From Competibacteraceae bacterium UBA2788 (lineage in GTDB: Bacteria > Pseudomonadota > Gammaproteobacteria > Competibacterales > Competibacteraceae), in assembly GCA_002352185.1 (NCBI GenBank), contig DEHY01000044.1:1-7287 (forward strand): a stretch of 7,287 nucleotides of DNA, read 5' to 3'. Position numbers and translations under genes: made by a program. How positions within the stretch are numbered: the stretch's first letter is position 1; the number at the start of each line of letters is the position of its first letter. Shown in pieces: positions 1 through 7,023 of the stretch. Under the pieces are notes generated by a model that did not search any database, was not told the origin of the DNA, and was given only the letters and a program-made list of their open reading frames with translations.

Positions 1-16
1 CACATCTACAACCGGC

Positions 17-162
17 TTAGGATTGCTATAGCAATCCTAAATGAGCTATGGCGGTGTCTGCGAAATCCCCCCAACCCCCCTTTGGCAAAGGGGGCGTGAG
101 CGCAGCGAGCGGGGGGATTTCGCCGCCAGCTACCGCCACAACCCATTTAGGGTTGCTATAGC
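17..162. repeat. Nested palindromic, MITE-like intergenic element
   Basis: Several inverted repeats are stacked inside one another. The outermost arms are 25-43 (GCTATAGCAATCCTAAATG) and 144-162, whose reverse complement is GCTATAGCAACCCTAAATG, so 18 of 19 positions match. Inside them are TGGCGGT at 49-55 with ACCGCCA at 132-138, a perfect 12-bp pair at 61-72 (CGAAATCCCCCC) with 111-122, and a tight hairpin at 76-84 with 86-94 (CCCCCTTTG/CAAAGGGGG). The left end is itself a perfect 24-bp palindrome at 17-40 centred on CTATAG. No open reading frame fits inside, so it is either a non-autonomous miniature transposable element or a REP/BIME-like palindromic repeat. TA dinucleotides at both ends would suit an IS630/Tc1-type mobiliser, but that is inference. 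If transcribed it would fold into a long branched stem upstream of fieF. Confidence 0.7.
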
Positions 163-264
163 GTAAGCAGTGTTAGGGCCACCCTTGCACCTGATAGTTC
201 GCTCCGCATGGCGAATGGAAGCCGGTTAGAATAGAGCCACCTCAATTGATCGCAGAAATTAACC

Positions 265-1185
265 ATGAACGATGAAACCCGGTTGACCACGGATCCAGGG
301 CAGGCGGGGCGCCTGCTGCGGCTGGCGACTTACGCCTCGGTCGTCACTGCCACGGTGTTGATCATCGTCAAGCTGGCGGCGGCGTTGATGACCGGATCGG
401 TCAGCGTGCTGGCCTCGCTGGTGGATTCGATGATGGACGTGGCGGCCTCCATGATTAATCTGCTGGCGGTGCATTACTCCCTGCAACCGCCTGACCGCGA
501 CCATCGCTTCGGCCATGGCAAGGCTGAACCCCTGGCCGGACTGGCGCAGGCCGCGTTCATCGCCGGTTCGGCGGTGTTTCTGATCCTGCATGCGGTGGAT
601 CGGCTGCTGCATCCGCAGTCGATCAACGATGTCGCAGTCGGCATGGGCGTATTGTTGTTCGCCATTGTGGCGACTGTGGCGTTGCTGGCGTTTCAGCATC
701 ATGTCATTCGCCGCACCCAATCTACGGCGATCCGTGCTGACGCGCTGCACTACGCCACGGACTTGCTGACTAACGGCGCGACGGTTCTGGCGCTGGGACT
801 GGCGATGCTGGGCTGGCCGATCATGGATCCGATCTTCGCCATTGGCATTGCGCTGTACATCCTCTACAGCGCCGGTCAGATCGGCTATGAAGCGGTGCAA
901 TTGTTGATGGATCACGAATTGCCGCCGGAGGTGCATGCCCGGATCAAGGAAATCGCCCGCACCTATCCGCAGGTGTGTGGCGTTCACGAGATGCGCACCC
1001 GCCGCTCCGGCCAGACCTATTTCGTCCAGTTGCACTTGATGCTGGACGATCAGTTACCGCTGGTGGAGGCACACCGGGTGGCCGATGCGGTGGAGGCAGC
1101 GATCATGGCGGCTTACCCCAACGCCGACGTGCTGATTCACGAGGATCCGGCCAGCGAACCCCCGCCGCAACCGCTGCCCGTTTAA
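265..1185 (+). CDS. fieF: Cation diffusion facilitator, FieF/YiiP-type Zn2+/Fe2+:H+ antiporter
   Basis: This is an inner-membrane homodimeric exporter of divalent metals (Zn2+, Fe2+, possibly Cd2+) driven by proton influx. The 306 residues match the family length. Six hydrophobic segments (roughly 25-46, 48-70, 90-112, 122-143, 160-181, 186-208) precede a cytoplasmic ferredoxin-like domain (about 215-296). Every metal ligand known from E. coli YiiP is present at a constant offset of +9: transport site A D54, D58, H162, D166 (SLVDSMMD and HYATD); site B D77, H80, H84; and C-terminal site C H241, H257, H270, H292, D294. It is therefore very probably functional. The C-terminal tail after D294 is a short proline-rich extension. 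No clear Shine-Dalgarno sequence precedes the ATG (GCAGAAATTAACC-ATG), and only a weak -10-like TAGAAT (227-232) was seen. The 102 bp between the palindromic element and the ATG hold nothing else recognisable. It converges on comB with 6 bp between the stops. Confidence 0.95.
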   Translation: MNDETRLTTDPGQAGRLLRLATYASVVTATVLIIVKLAAALMTGSVSVLASLVDSMMDVAASMINLLAVHYSLQPPDRDHRFGHGKAEPLAGLAQAAFIAGSAVFLILHAVDRLLHPQSINDVAVGMGVLLFAIVATVALLAFQHHVIRRTQSTAIRADALHYATDLLTNGATVLALGLAMLGWPIMDPIFAIGIALYILYSAGQIGYEAVQLLMDHELPPEVHARIKEIARTYPQVCGVHEMRTRRSGQTYFVQLHLMLDDQLPLVEAHRVADAVEAAIMAAYPNADVLIHEDPASEPPPQPLPV

Positions 1186-1191
1186 TAGGCG

Positions 1192-1968
1192 TCAAACGCC
1201 ATCCAGCCCCGCTGCCGCCTTCAACACGCCCGGCTCCACTTGCAGCGGCGCCACGTTGACGCTGTCGATCCGAGCGCAATAATCCAAATCCACGTCGCAG
1301 CCCAGCGCCGCCAGACCACGTCCGTGGTGCGCATAGCGCAGCAATTGCGGCAACCGGGTTTGCCACTGATCGAACAGCGCCATGGCCGCGATGGATTCGT
1401 CATCCCCCGCGCAATCGCTGCCGCGTTCGACCCGGAGCGCACAGGCGATGGCTCCGGCGCAAATGGTGTCTTCCAGCGAGAACCCGCCGCGCCAGCCCGC
1501 CGCTACGATCCAGACGGTGCGGGGTTGCTCCTCCAGCAGATAGCGCACCACCGCCGCACGGTTGGTCAGCGCCGCCGTCAGCAGGATCGGCACCGTCCGC
1601 ACCCGTTCCAGGGCGCGAGTGCCGTTGGTGGTGCTCATGAACAACCGCTTGCCGCGAACCCGCGCCGGGGTGCATTCCGACGGCGAGTTGCCCAAGTCAA
1701 AGTCTTCCAGCTTTTCGCCGCCCCGTTCGCCCGCCAGCAAGCGCTGTTCCGCCGGCCAGCGCTTGCTGACCCGGAAGAGTTCATCAATATCGTCGAAAAC
1801 CTGGATCGCCTCAGCGCCGGATTGCAGCGCGGTCGCCATGGTGGTGGTGGCGCGCAAGACGTCAATGACAATGGCGCAGGCGGGCATTTCAAGTTGCAGG
1901 CCGCCCTTGCGCGCCTGCTTGCTCAGATCCGGGACTTGATCGGGAGTGTGATAGACGAAAATTTCCAT
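1192..1968 (-). CDS. comB: ComB-family 2-phosphosulfolactate phosphatase
   Basis: The family hydrolyses (R)-2-phospho-3-sulfolactate to 3-sulfolactate with Mg2+, the second step of coenzyme M synthesis in methanogens. Bacterial homologues probably act in sulfolactate metabolism or on a related phosphoester, and their physiological substrate is unsettled. The 258-residue product shows the family blocks in order: VIDVLRATTT (34-43, conserved Asp36), GERGG (80-84) then DLGNSP (91-96), TTNGTRAL (113-120), and AAGWRGGFSLEDTICAGAI (156-174, with the conserved ED pair). It has no signal peptide or membrane segment, so it should be cytoplasmic. The length is close to the family norm. The ATG at 1968 has a modest GGCGGA ribosome site upstream. 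It lies 140 bp downstream of the M16C peptidase gene on the same strand and may be transcribed from its own promoter. No other coenzyme M genes are nearby, which argues against a coenzyme M pathway here. Confidence 0.88.
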   Translation of the reverse strand: MEIFVYHTPDQVPDLSKQARKGGLQLEMPACAIVIDVLRATTTMATALQSGAEAIQVFDDIDELFRVSKRWPAEQRLLAGERGGEKLEDFDLGNSPSECTPARVRGKRLFMSTTNGTRALERVRTVPILLTAALTNRAAVVRYLLEEQPRTVWIVAAGWRGGFSLEDTICAGAIACALRVERGSDCAGDDESIAAMALFDQWQTRLPQLLRYAHHGRGLAALGCDVDLDYCARIDSVNVAPLQVEPGVLKAAAGLDGV

Positions 1969-2006
1969 GGGGGTGATCCGCCGTCGGTGGTGTTCTTGTC
2001 CGGTTG

Positions 2007-2012
2007 ATTATC
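2007..2012 (-). promoter_or_regulatory. Possible -10 element upstream of comB
   Basis: On the minus strand GATAAT lies about 40 bp upstream of the comB ATG, in a locally AT-rich patch within the 140-bp gap after the peptidase gene. No convincing -35 hexamer is found at 16-18 bp spacing (TTCCAG is 19 bp away). Only the position and the hexamer support it. Confidence 0.25.
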
Positions 2013-2108
2013 CCACATAAAATAAGGCCAACTGGAAGTTGTTGACTACAGCTTGCCTGGCGCGCTCCATTGAGTTTTCGCACGGGATTTTTACTCCTTG
2101 GGCGGCGC

Positions 2109-5012
2109 TCAGATCGTGAGAATCGTCATATTTTCCTGTTCCGCCAAGGTTCGCGCATCGCTCAGCACCGCGTAATGGGCCTGATCGGATTGCAGATAAG
2201 TAGCCGCGACCCGTTTGAGATCGTCCAGCGTGACTTGCAAGATCCGTTGTCGGTAGGCGCGGCGCTGCTCCGGGCTGCGGCCAAACAGGGTGCCGAAGAA
2301 TGCGCTGATCGCCTCGCCTGCGGGCGAGCCAGGCTTGTCAATGGCGGCGATGATGCCGAGGATGGCTTCTTCCAGGGTTCGCGCTGGATGATCATGCGTG
2401 TGCAGCCACTCCAGCGCCCGGTCGAAATCGGTCAGCGTATCCGCCAGCCGGGGATCGCGGTAGGAATAGAAGCGGAATGCGCCGCTGTCGGGATGATAGC
2501 CCGCGCCGCCGCCATACGCGCCGCCCTGTTCGCGGATGGCTCGATGCAGATAACCGTTGCGCAGAAAATCGCCAAGCACCTGCAACGCAGGGGCGTCAGG
2601 ATGGTTGGGCGCAACGGTGGGATAAGCCTTGGCGCAAAAGTTGACCTGGGTGTTGACCCGGAACCCTTGCCGCAACGGTTGCGGTTCCGGCGCGGCCAGG
2701 GCAAACGGCGTCGGCGCGGCATGACCCTCGCGCCAGTGGACGGCCAAGGCGGCAGCGATGTCGTCCTGACGCTCGGCTTCGCTGACCACCAGCAGTTGCC
2801 GGGGCGCCTGTTGCAGGCGGTCGCGCAGCCGCTCCAACCGGCCAGCAAAAGCGGCCAGCGCCTCGGCATTGTCCAGCGCATCGTCCAGCGCCTTGAGGTG
2901 TTTCAAGCCGCGCAGCCCGTCCCAGCGATGATTCAGCGCCGCCACCGGACTCAGACTGGAACACGCCGCTGCCAGCGCCAGCATGTGGCCGTGATCGGTG
3001 ATCGCTTCCTCACGGTGGGCGCGCATCTGGGCGACCAGCTCGCGCAGCCGGGGCAGTTCGTCGAAACGGGCGCTGGTCAGCGTTTCCCACAGCAGATCAG
3101 CCAAGGCGGCATGGTTGCGGGCCAAGGCTTTGCCGCCCAGCGCCAATACGCCCTTGACCTGACGCACATCGTCCACGCCGCCGCGCACCGTGGCGCGGGC
3201 GCTGACGCCGCCGGTTACTGCCGCCTGCCGGGCTTGCGTGGCGCGGTAGTCGCGCCCAGCGCTGCCAACCTCGCTGAGGCAGGCGCAGAGCAGCGGCAGC
3301 AGATCCAGTTCATCCGGTTCCAGCGCCGGCAGCTCCAGCACGGCTTGCAGGTAGACCATGCCGTTGGTGCCCTGGGCGTACCAGGTCGCGGGCACAGCCC
3401 CAACCGGGCGGCTGATCCCCTCGGCGATCTTCAAATCCGCCGGCACGTCTTCCAGCCCAACCTTGGGCAGCAATTCGGGATCATCCGGCTGCTGCTGACG
3501 TTCGGCCAGCGCTTGGGTTTGGGCCATGATTCGGGCCTGATCGGCTGCGCTCAAGGCGGCGCGGATAGCGGCCAGGCGCTGCTGTTCCGCCGCCGTCTGC
3601 CTGGCGCTCAATTCCGCGTCGGGGGCCATGGTCAGCCGCACCCGATGCGGATTGTCCAGCAGCAGTTGCCGGACGAGGCGCGGAATAAAATCCGCTTCCC
3701 GGCTTTCCACCCGCAATTGTTCCAGCAGCGGATCGCCGTCCAGCGCGGTGACTGGATCGCCGCCGTGAATCGCCGGAGTCAGCGCCTCCATCAGCAGATG
3801 CAGCCCGTAGGGGAAACCGTCGCCGGTAATTTCCCGCTCGCTCAATTCCAACTGGTGCAGAGCGGCGTCTACCGCGTCTTGCGGCACGCCGTCAGCGGCG
3901 ACCTGATGCAACACGTTGAATATCAGCCGTTCAACCGCTTCCGCGTGTTCGGGATTGGAGCCTTCCAGCCCGCAAACGAAGGTGGCTTCACGGGTGGACG
4001 TATCAAAGCCGCACAGCGGCGAGGGCGCAGCGCCGAGTTCGGAAGTTTCCAGCGCGTTCCGCAACGGCGAACTGCTGTTGTCCAGCAGCACGTCGCTTAA
4101 CAGCCGCGCCCGCAGCGTCGTCAGCGGGTCGGTGATCGGCCCCAGCAGCCAGCCCAGCACGATATGGGTCTGGTCATGCAACGCTTCAGCGCCGTCCAGC
4201 GGGTAATAGGCCAGATCGACGATGGGCGCGGCATAGCGCTGCTCGGCGGGGATGGTCAAGTCCAGCTTCAGGGCTTGAAACCGGTTAAGGGCTTGCGCCT
4301 CGAAATGCTGCTGATGCTCGGCGGCGGGAATGTCGCCGTAGGTGAGGAAAATGGCGTTGGACGGATGGTAATGGCGGGCATGAAAGGCTTTGAGCTGTGC
4401 ATAACTGAGATCGGGAATCGCTGCCGGATCGCCGCCGCTGTTGTGATGATAGGTAATGGTCGGGAACAGTCGCTGTTGCAGAGCGTGACCCAGTCGTTGC
4501 ACCGGCGAACTCAGCGCGCCTTTCATTTCGTTGAAAACCACGCCTTTGAACACCAGTTCTGAATGAGGATCGGCGGGCGCGGCAAATTCGATCCGGTGGC
4601 CTTCCTGGGCGAAATCGCGTTCATCCAGCAGCGGGAAAAAGGTCGCGTCCAGATAGACATCCAGCAGGTTGCTGAAATCCTTGCGATTCTGGCTGGCGAA
4701 GGGGTAAGCGGTCCAGTCGCTGCTGGTGAAGGCGTTCATGAACGTGTGCAGCGAGCGCCGGATCATCATGAAGAACGGGTCGCGCACCGGGTAGCGCTGG
4801 CTGCCGCACAGCGAGGTGTGTTCGAGGATGTGAGCGACGCCCGTTGAGTCCTGCGGCACGGTCAGGAACGCGACCATAAAGGCGTTGTGCGGGTCATCGG
4901 CGGCCAAATGCAAATGCCGGGCGCCGGTGATGATGTGGCGATATTCCTGGAACTCCAGCCGCAGGGCGGGAATGGGGTGACTGCGCAGGTGCTGAAAGGC
5001 GGGATGGGTCAT
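2109..5012 (-). CDS. M16C zinc metallopeptidase, presequence-protease (PreP)-like
   Basis: This is an inverzincin peptidase of the insulinase/pitrilysin superfamily, subfamily M16C. Such enzymes form a closable two-halved chamber that degrades short unstructured peptides. The 967 residues match the single-chain M16C length. The inverted zinc motif HILEH is at 61-65 (zinc ligands H61 and H65, catalytic base E64). The distal zinc ligand is E162 in FNEMKGAL, 97 residues beyond H65, as in plant PreP. The M16C-associated linker covers roughly 450-700. In the C-terminal half, REQGGAYGGGAGY carries R827 and Y833, matching the substrate-binding Arg/Tyr pair of PreP with the same 6-residue spacing. 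All key residues are intact. No signal peptide is seen, so it is probably cytoplasmic and recycles peptides, perhaps including cleaved signal peptides. No clear Shine-Dalgarno sequence precedes the ATG at 5012. It lies 73 bp after vapD on the same strand with no evident terminator between, so read-through from vapD is possible. Confidence 0.95.
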   Translation of the reverse strand: MTHPAFQHLRSHPIPALRLEFQEYRHIITGARHLHLAADDPHNAFMVAFLTVPQDSTGVAHILEHTSLCGSQRYPVRDPFFMMIRRSLHTFMNAFTSSDWTAYPFASQNRKDFSNLLDVYLDATFFPLLDERDFAQEGHRIEFAAPADPHSELVFKGVVFNEMKGALSSPVQRLGHALQQRLFPTITYHHNSGGDPAAIPDLSYAQLKAFHARHYHPSNAIFLTYGDIPAAEHQQHFEAQALNRFQALKLDLTIPAEQRYAAPIVDLAYYPLDGAEALHDQTHIVLGWLLGPITDPLTTLRARLLSDVLLDNSSSPLRNALETSELGAAPSPLCGFDTSTREATFVCGLEGSNPEHAEAVERLIFNVLHQVAADGVPQDAVDAALHQLELSEREITGDGFPYGLHLLMEALTPAIHGGDPVTALDGDPLLEQLRVESREADFIPRLVRQLLLDNPHRVRLTMAPDAELSARQTAAEQQRLAAIRAALSAADQARIMAQTQALAERQQQPDDPELLPKVGLEDVPADLKIAEGISRPVGAVPATWYAQGTNGMVYLQAVLELPALEPDELDLLPLLCACLSEVGSAGRDYRATQARQAAVTGGVSARATVRGGVDDVRQVKGVLALGGKALARNHAALADLLWETLTSARFDELPRLRELVAQMRAHREEAITDHGHMLALAAACSSLSPVAALNHRWDGLRGLKHLKALDDALDNAEALAAFAGRLERLRDRLQQAPRQLLVVSEAERQDDIAAALAVHWREGHAAPTPFALAAPEPQPLRQGFRVNTQVNFCAKAYPTVAPNHPDAPALQVLGDFLRNGYLHRAIREQGGAYGGGAGYHPDSGAFRFYSYRDPRLADTLTDFDRALEWLHTHDHPARTLEEAILGIIAAIDKPGSPAGEAISAFFGTLFGRSPEQRRAYRQRILQVTLDDLKRVAATYLQSDQAHYAVLSDARTLAEQENMTILTI

Positions 5013-5085
5013 GGTTTGGGTTTTGGGGTCAGCGATCTGAATGAAAGGGTACGGGGTAGGCCGGCAATGGGCGAGCGGCGGTCGT

Positions 5086-5364
5086 TCAGCCTTTCACCAA
5101 CAAGGTAAAGTCCGACCAGTGTTCGATTTTGAAGGCGCGAATATCCCGCACCGAGGCGGAAAACCAGGGTAACGCCTTGAGCGCCAGAATGGCGGTGAAC
5201 AGATTAGCCAAGTCGTCCTTGTCGGTTGTATAGAGACTGCCTTGCCGCCACTCGAAGCTGAACCCGGTTAAAACATTGCGGATGTCGGCATAGGCTTGGG
5301 CCACGCCCTTGGGGTGATTCCCAGCCGTATCGGCGACTATCAAATCGAAAGCAATGGCAAACAT
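5086..5364 (-). CDS. vapD: VapD-family toxin (Cas2-like endoribonuclease)
   Basis: This is a 92-residue member of the VapD family. Characterised members, such as that of Helicobacter pylori, are ferredoxin-fold RNases structurally related to Cas2, and Haemophilus VapD is the toxin of the VapXD pair. The sequence begins MFAIAFDL, with the conserved Asp7 at the end of the first beta strand. It continues with GFSFEWRQGSLY (34-45), DLANLFTAI (51-59) and the family signature SVRDIRAFKIEHWSDFT (71-87). The length is typical. Its ATG overlaps the stop of the upstream partner in a TAATG junction and is preceded by AAGGAG five bases away (5370-5375), so the two genes are translationally coupled. This is not evidence of a CRISPR locus: no array or other cas gene is present. 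The family assignment is firm. The toxin activity is inferred from the family. Confidence 0.9.
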   Translation of the reverse strand: MFAIAFDLIVADTAGNHPKGVAQAYADIRNVLTGFSFEWRQGSLYTTDKDDLANLFTAILALKALPWFSASVRDIRAFKIEHWSDFTLLVKG

Positions 5365-5558
5365 TAACGCTCCTTGGGGTCGTCGAAAACATCTGCAAGT
5401 TTATAGTCAAGCTCTTCGCCGGTTTCGATCACTCGAACTCGTACCGTTTCATCACCAGCAGGCAGCTTCTTACCTTCCGCAACAATCTCATAGACGGGGC
5501 CAGACAGGCCAAAACGCCGCCAGGTTCCGATCAAGCTTTGGGGTTCAATGTGCAACAT
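5364..5558 (-). CDS. Small partner of VapD, putative VapX-like antitoxin
   Basis: This small acidic-ended protein is encoded directly upstream of vapD and overlaps it by one base (TAATG). A longer reading from ATG 5579 (71 residues) is possible, but ATG 5558 is preferred. It has a strong GAGGTGA ribosome site 5 bases upstream, whereas 5579 has none. That gives 64 residues, about the size of Haemophilus VapX. It contains FGLSGPVYEIV (residues 17-27) and RVIETGEELDYKLADVFDDP (41-60), and looks like a compact beta-rich fold. It resembles what I remember of the DUF5397 family of small proteins, but this was not checked. No DNA-binding motif is obvious. The antitoxin role is inferred only from its size, gene order and tight coupling to vapD. 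Confidence 0.8.
   Translation of the reverse strand: MLHIEPQSLIGTWRRFGLSGPVYEIVAEGKKLPAGDETVRVRVIETGEELDYKLADVFDDPKER
5370..5375 (-). promoter_or_regulatory. Ribosome binding site of vapD
   Basis: AAGGAG on the minus strand lies inside the 3' end of the upstream partner gene, five bases before the vapD ATG. It supports the start at 5364 and coupled translation of the pair. Confidence 0.7.
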
Positions 5559-5563
5559 GAAAA

Positions 5564-5570
5564 TCACCTC
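5564..5570 (-). promoter_or_regulatory. Ribosome binding site fixing the start of the vapD partner
   Basis: GAGGTGA on the minus strand, followed by TTTTC-ATG, sets the start at 5558. The alternative in-frame ATG at 5579 has only CTGAGCCAGCC before it. This shortens the protein from 71 to 64 residues. Confidence 0.75.
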
Positions 5571-5605
5571 GTTAACCATGGCTGGCTCAGGATCGCACGA
5601 TGCGG

Positions 5606-5611
5606 ATTGTA
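5606..5611 (-). promoter_or_regulatory. Possible -10 element of the vapD operon
   Basis: TACAAT on the minus strand lies about 48 bp upstream of the start of the vapD partner and downstream of the terminator of the preceding gene, which is the expected place for the operon promoter. No good -35 hexamer is seen at 16-18 bp, so the call rests on the hexamer and its position. Confidence 0.3.
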
Positions 5612-5669
5612 CCGGATTCGCTCACAGGCGTTGGCGGGAAGCGACTGATGTTACCAGAACGAAAACGAT

Positions 5670-5692
5670 AACGGCCCCGCAGCGGGGCCGTT
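5670..5692 (-). terminator. Rho-independent terminator of the PEP-CTERM gene
   Basis: A 9-bp perfect GC-rich stem (AACGGCCCC, 5670-5678, with GGGGCCGTT, 5684-5692) encloses a 5-nt loop GCAGC. On the minus strand it is followed by the T-rich stretch ATCGTTTTCG. It sits about 30 bp after the TAG of the PEP-CTERM gene, so it ends that transcript before the vapD operon. The plus-strand side (TTTATAG) has few T residues. Confidence 0.8.
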
Positions 5693-5721
5693 TATAGTGA
5701 TGAGGAGGTTTGCGGGTTGCG

Positions 5722-6977
5722 CTAGGCGCGACGGCGGCGCAAACCAAGCCACACTAATCCTATCCCGAATAAGGCGAATGCCGACGGTTCAGGAACTTGG
5801 GTGGTGAGCGGTGTCATGGTTCCCGTAAACTGCCCGCTTCCATTAAACGTCAGTCCAGTGATGAACGCAGTGGTATTGCTGGGGTCCAGCCCAGCCGAAG
5901 TCTCAATGCCCAGGATGCGGAACCGGTCTACAGGGCTATTGAAGGTATATGCAATGCCTCCGGTGAGTTTGATCAGGCTGTCAACAAACTGTGTTCCATT
6001 CCACAGCCACAGATCGAAGAAATTGTCACCGACGCCGGTCGGCAGCAGAACTGAGGCGAAGCTAGGGTCACCAGCACCGATTTGGTAGTCGTAGCCAATC
6101 GCCACCAGCGGGTCGATAAACACGGTTTCGCCATTTACCACACTGGTATTGAAGCTGTAATACGGCGTGTCTCCCAGGATCAACGTAGGCAGCACCACGT
6201 TGGGTGGTGAGCCTTCAGGTAAAAGGGAGAAGTCGAAAAACGAACGGGAGACGCTAAGGAGATTTGGGAAAAATCCGTTAGCCTGGTTATTCCGCGTGTC
6301 CAGCAGGACGATCTCCAGTGAATAGAGGTGCCCCGTCTGCAAGCCTATATTGGTGGGCACCGTGAAGCTGTTAAAGGCACTAGAGACGGTATTGCTATAG
6401 ATGATGTTGGCGGCGCCCGCGCCGGGCCCCCTTAAATCGGTTGTATCACGGATTTGGATAGTGACGCCATCAGGCACGACTGTATTTGGGATCGTCCAAC
6501 TGAAGGTGGGCGCAGGCCCGCTCCCGGATATCGTCACGCTGCTCACGAAGGGCATAGGTGAGGCACCATTGAGCGTCGGTGTACTTGCGATGGCGCTGTC
6601 GGTTCCGTTGGTGAAGGCCATATTCCAGGAGCCAGTCAGATCGAGATTGATATATTCTGGTGCGTTGGGATTGATGACACCACCGAACCTGTTGAGGGCA
6701 ATACTGAACCCCTGATTGAATAGACCGACCTCCTTGCCATTCTGGGTCGCAATGCCAGTTGTTCCGTTAGCGCCGTTCGGAAAAACTGTCTGTGCGCCAA
6801 AACTGTAGCGAATTCCAGGGCCTAACCCGACGGAGTTTTCGGCCCTATTTTCGAGAATATTAAATCCTCCGCTGACCGTGATTTCGGTCGCCGCTGCCGG
6901 GATGCTGGTGAGACCGATTATTGCTAGGGCGGCAGCTACGAGGAGAGGAGAGGAGAGGAGAGGAGATGTCGTTTCAT
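5722..6977 (-). CDS. PEP-CTERM exported protein, frame-disrupted by a pentamer repeat (putative phase-OFF state)
   Basis: This encodes a secreted surface or matrix protein with an exosortase sorting tail: VPEPSAF, then the hydrophobic FALFGIGLVWLGL, then RRRRA at the very C terminus. The reading frame is open from 5722 past the internal ATG at 6621 for 106 more codons, up to VAAALAIIGLTSIPAAA, a typical signal-peptide core with an AAA cleavage site. The only plausible start is ATG 6977 (GGAG eight bases upstream, 6986-6989). It reads MKRH into a run of five CTCCT pentamers and, with five copies, stops at TAG after 13 codons. With four copies it joins the long frame: MKRH-LLSSPLL-VAAA..., 416 residues, signal peptide about 1-28, PEP at 394-396. 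No other in-frame start precedes the signal peptide: the next upstream codons are CAT, AGC and the stop TAA. The mature part is Ser/Thr/Asn/Gly-rich, cysteine-free and probably beta-rich, with no recognised enzymatic domain. Starting at 6621 would give a 299-residue protein without a signal peptide, which is unlikely to be exported. Confidence 0.85.
6941..6965 (-). repeat. Five tandem CTCCT pentamers in the signal-peptide coding region
   Basis: Five perfect copies of AGGAG on the plus strand (CTCCT on the coding strand) begin 12 bases after the ATG at 6977. The base count between ATG and the signal-peptide core is 12+5n+1, so the frame is open only when n = 1 mod 3 (4, 7, 10). Here n = 5, so it is out of frame. 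In the ON state the repeats encode an LLSSP-type segment at the start of the hydrophobic core, and adding three copies inserts exactly five residues without breaking it. Short tandem repeats that are not multiples of three are classic slipped-strand switch sites. Confidence 0.9.
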
Positions 6978-6985
6978 GGCTTTAA

Positions 6986-6989
6986 CTCC
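6986..6989 (-). promoter_or_regulatory. Ribosome binding site of the PEP-CTERM gene
   Basis: GGAG on the minus strand, with TTAAAGCC between it and ATG 6977. It shows that translation is meant to begin upstream of the pentamer repeats and not at the internal ATG 6621. Confidence 0.7.
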
Positions 6990-7023
6990 AAAGGCTGGTT
7001 GCGGGATCGCAATCGAAATAGAA

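Noticed and set aside
259..1035. 258-codon minus-strand ORF
   Set aside because: Antisense to fieF, whose metal-binding residues are all intact. The His/Arg/Gln-rich translation is a shadow.
1240..2007. 255-codon plus-strand ORF
   Set aside because: Antisense to comB, whose frame has the full set of family motifs. This product is an Arg/Gln/His-rich shadow.
2029..2041. Small hairpin CAACT-GGA-AGTTG between the peptidase gene and comB as a terminator
   Set aside because: The 5-bp stem is short, AT-containing and has no T tract after it on the minus strand.
2070..4100. 676-codon plus-strand ORF
   Set aside because: It runs antisense to the M16C peptidase gene. The minus-strand frame carries all catalytic motifs, while this product is Arg/Gln-rich with no recognisable domain, typical of a GC-rich antisense shadow.
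5086..5364. Cas2-like protein as a sign of a CRISPR locus
   Set aside because: The sequence is VapD, a structural relative of Cas2. No repeat-spacer array or other cas gene is present in the window.
6401..6715. 104-codon plus-strand ORF within the PEP-CTERM region
   Set aside because: Antisense to the continuous PEP-CTERM frame. It has no ribosome site and no recognisable features.
6941..6965. Programmed ribosomal frameshifting at the pentamer tract instead of phase variation
   Set aside because: The tract has no slippery heptamer of the X-XXY-YYZ type and no downstream hairpin was noted. Repeat-number change explains the frame more simply.
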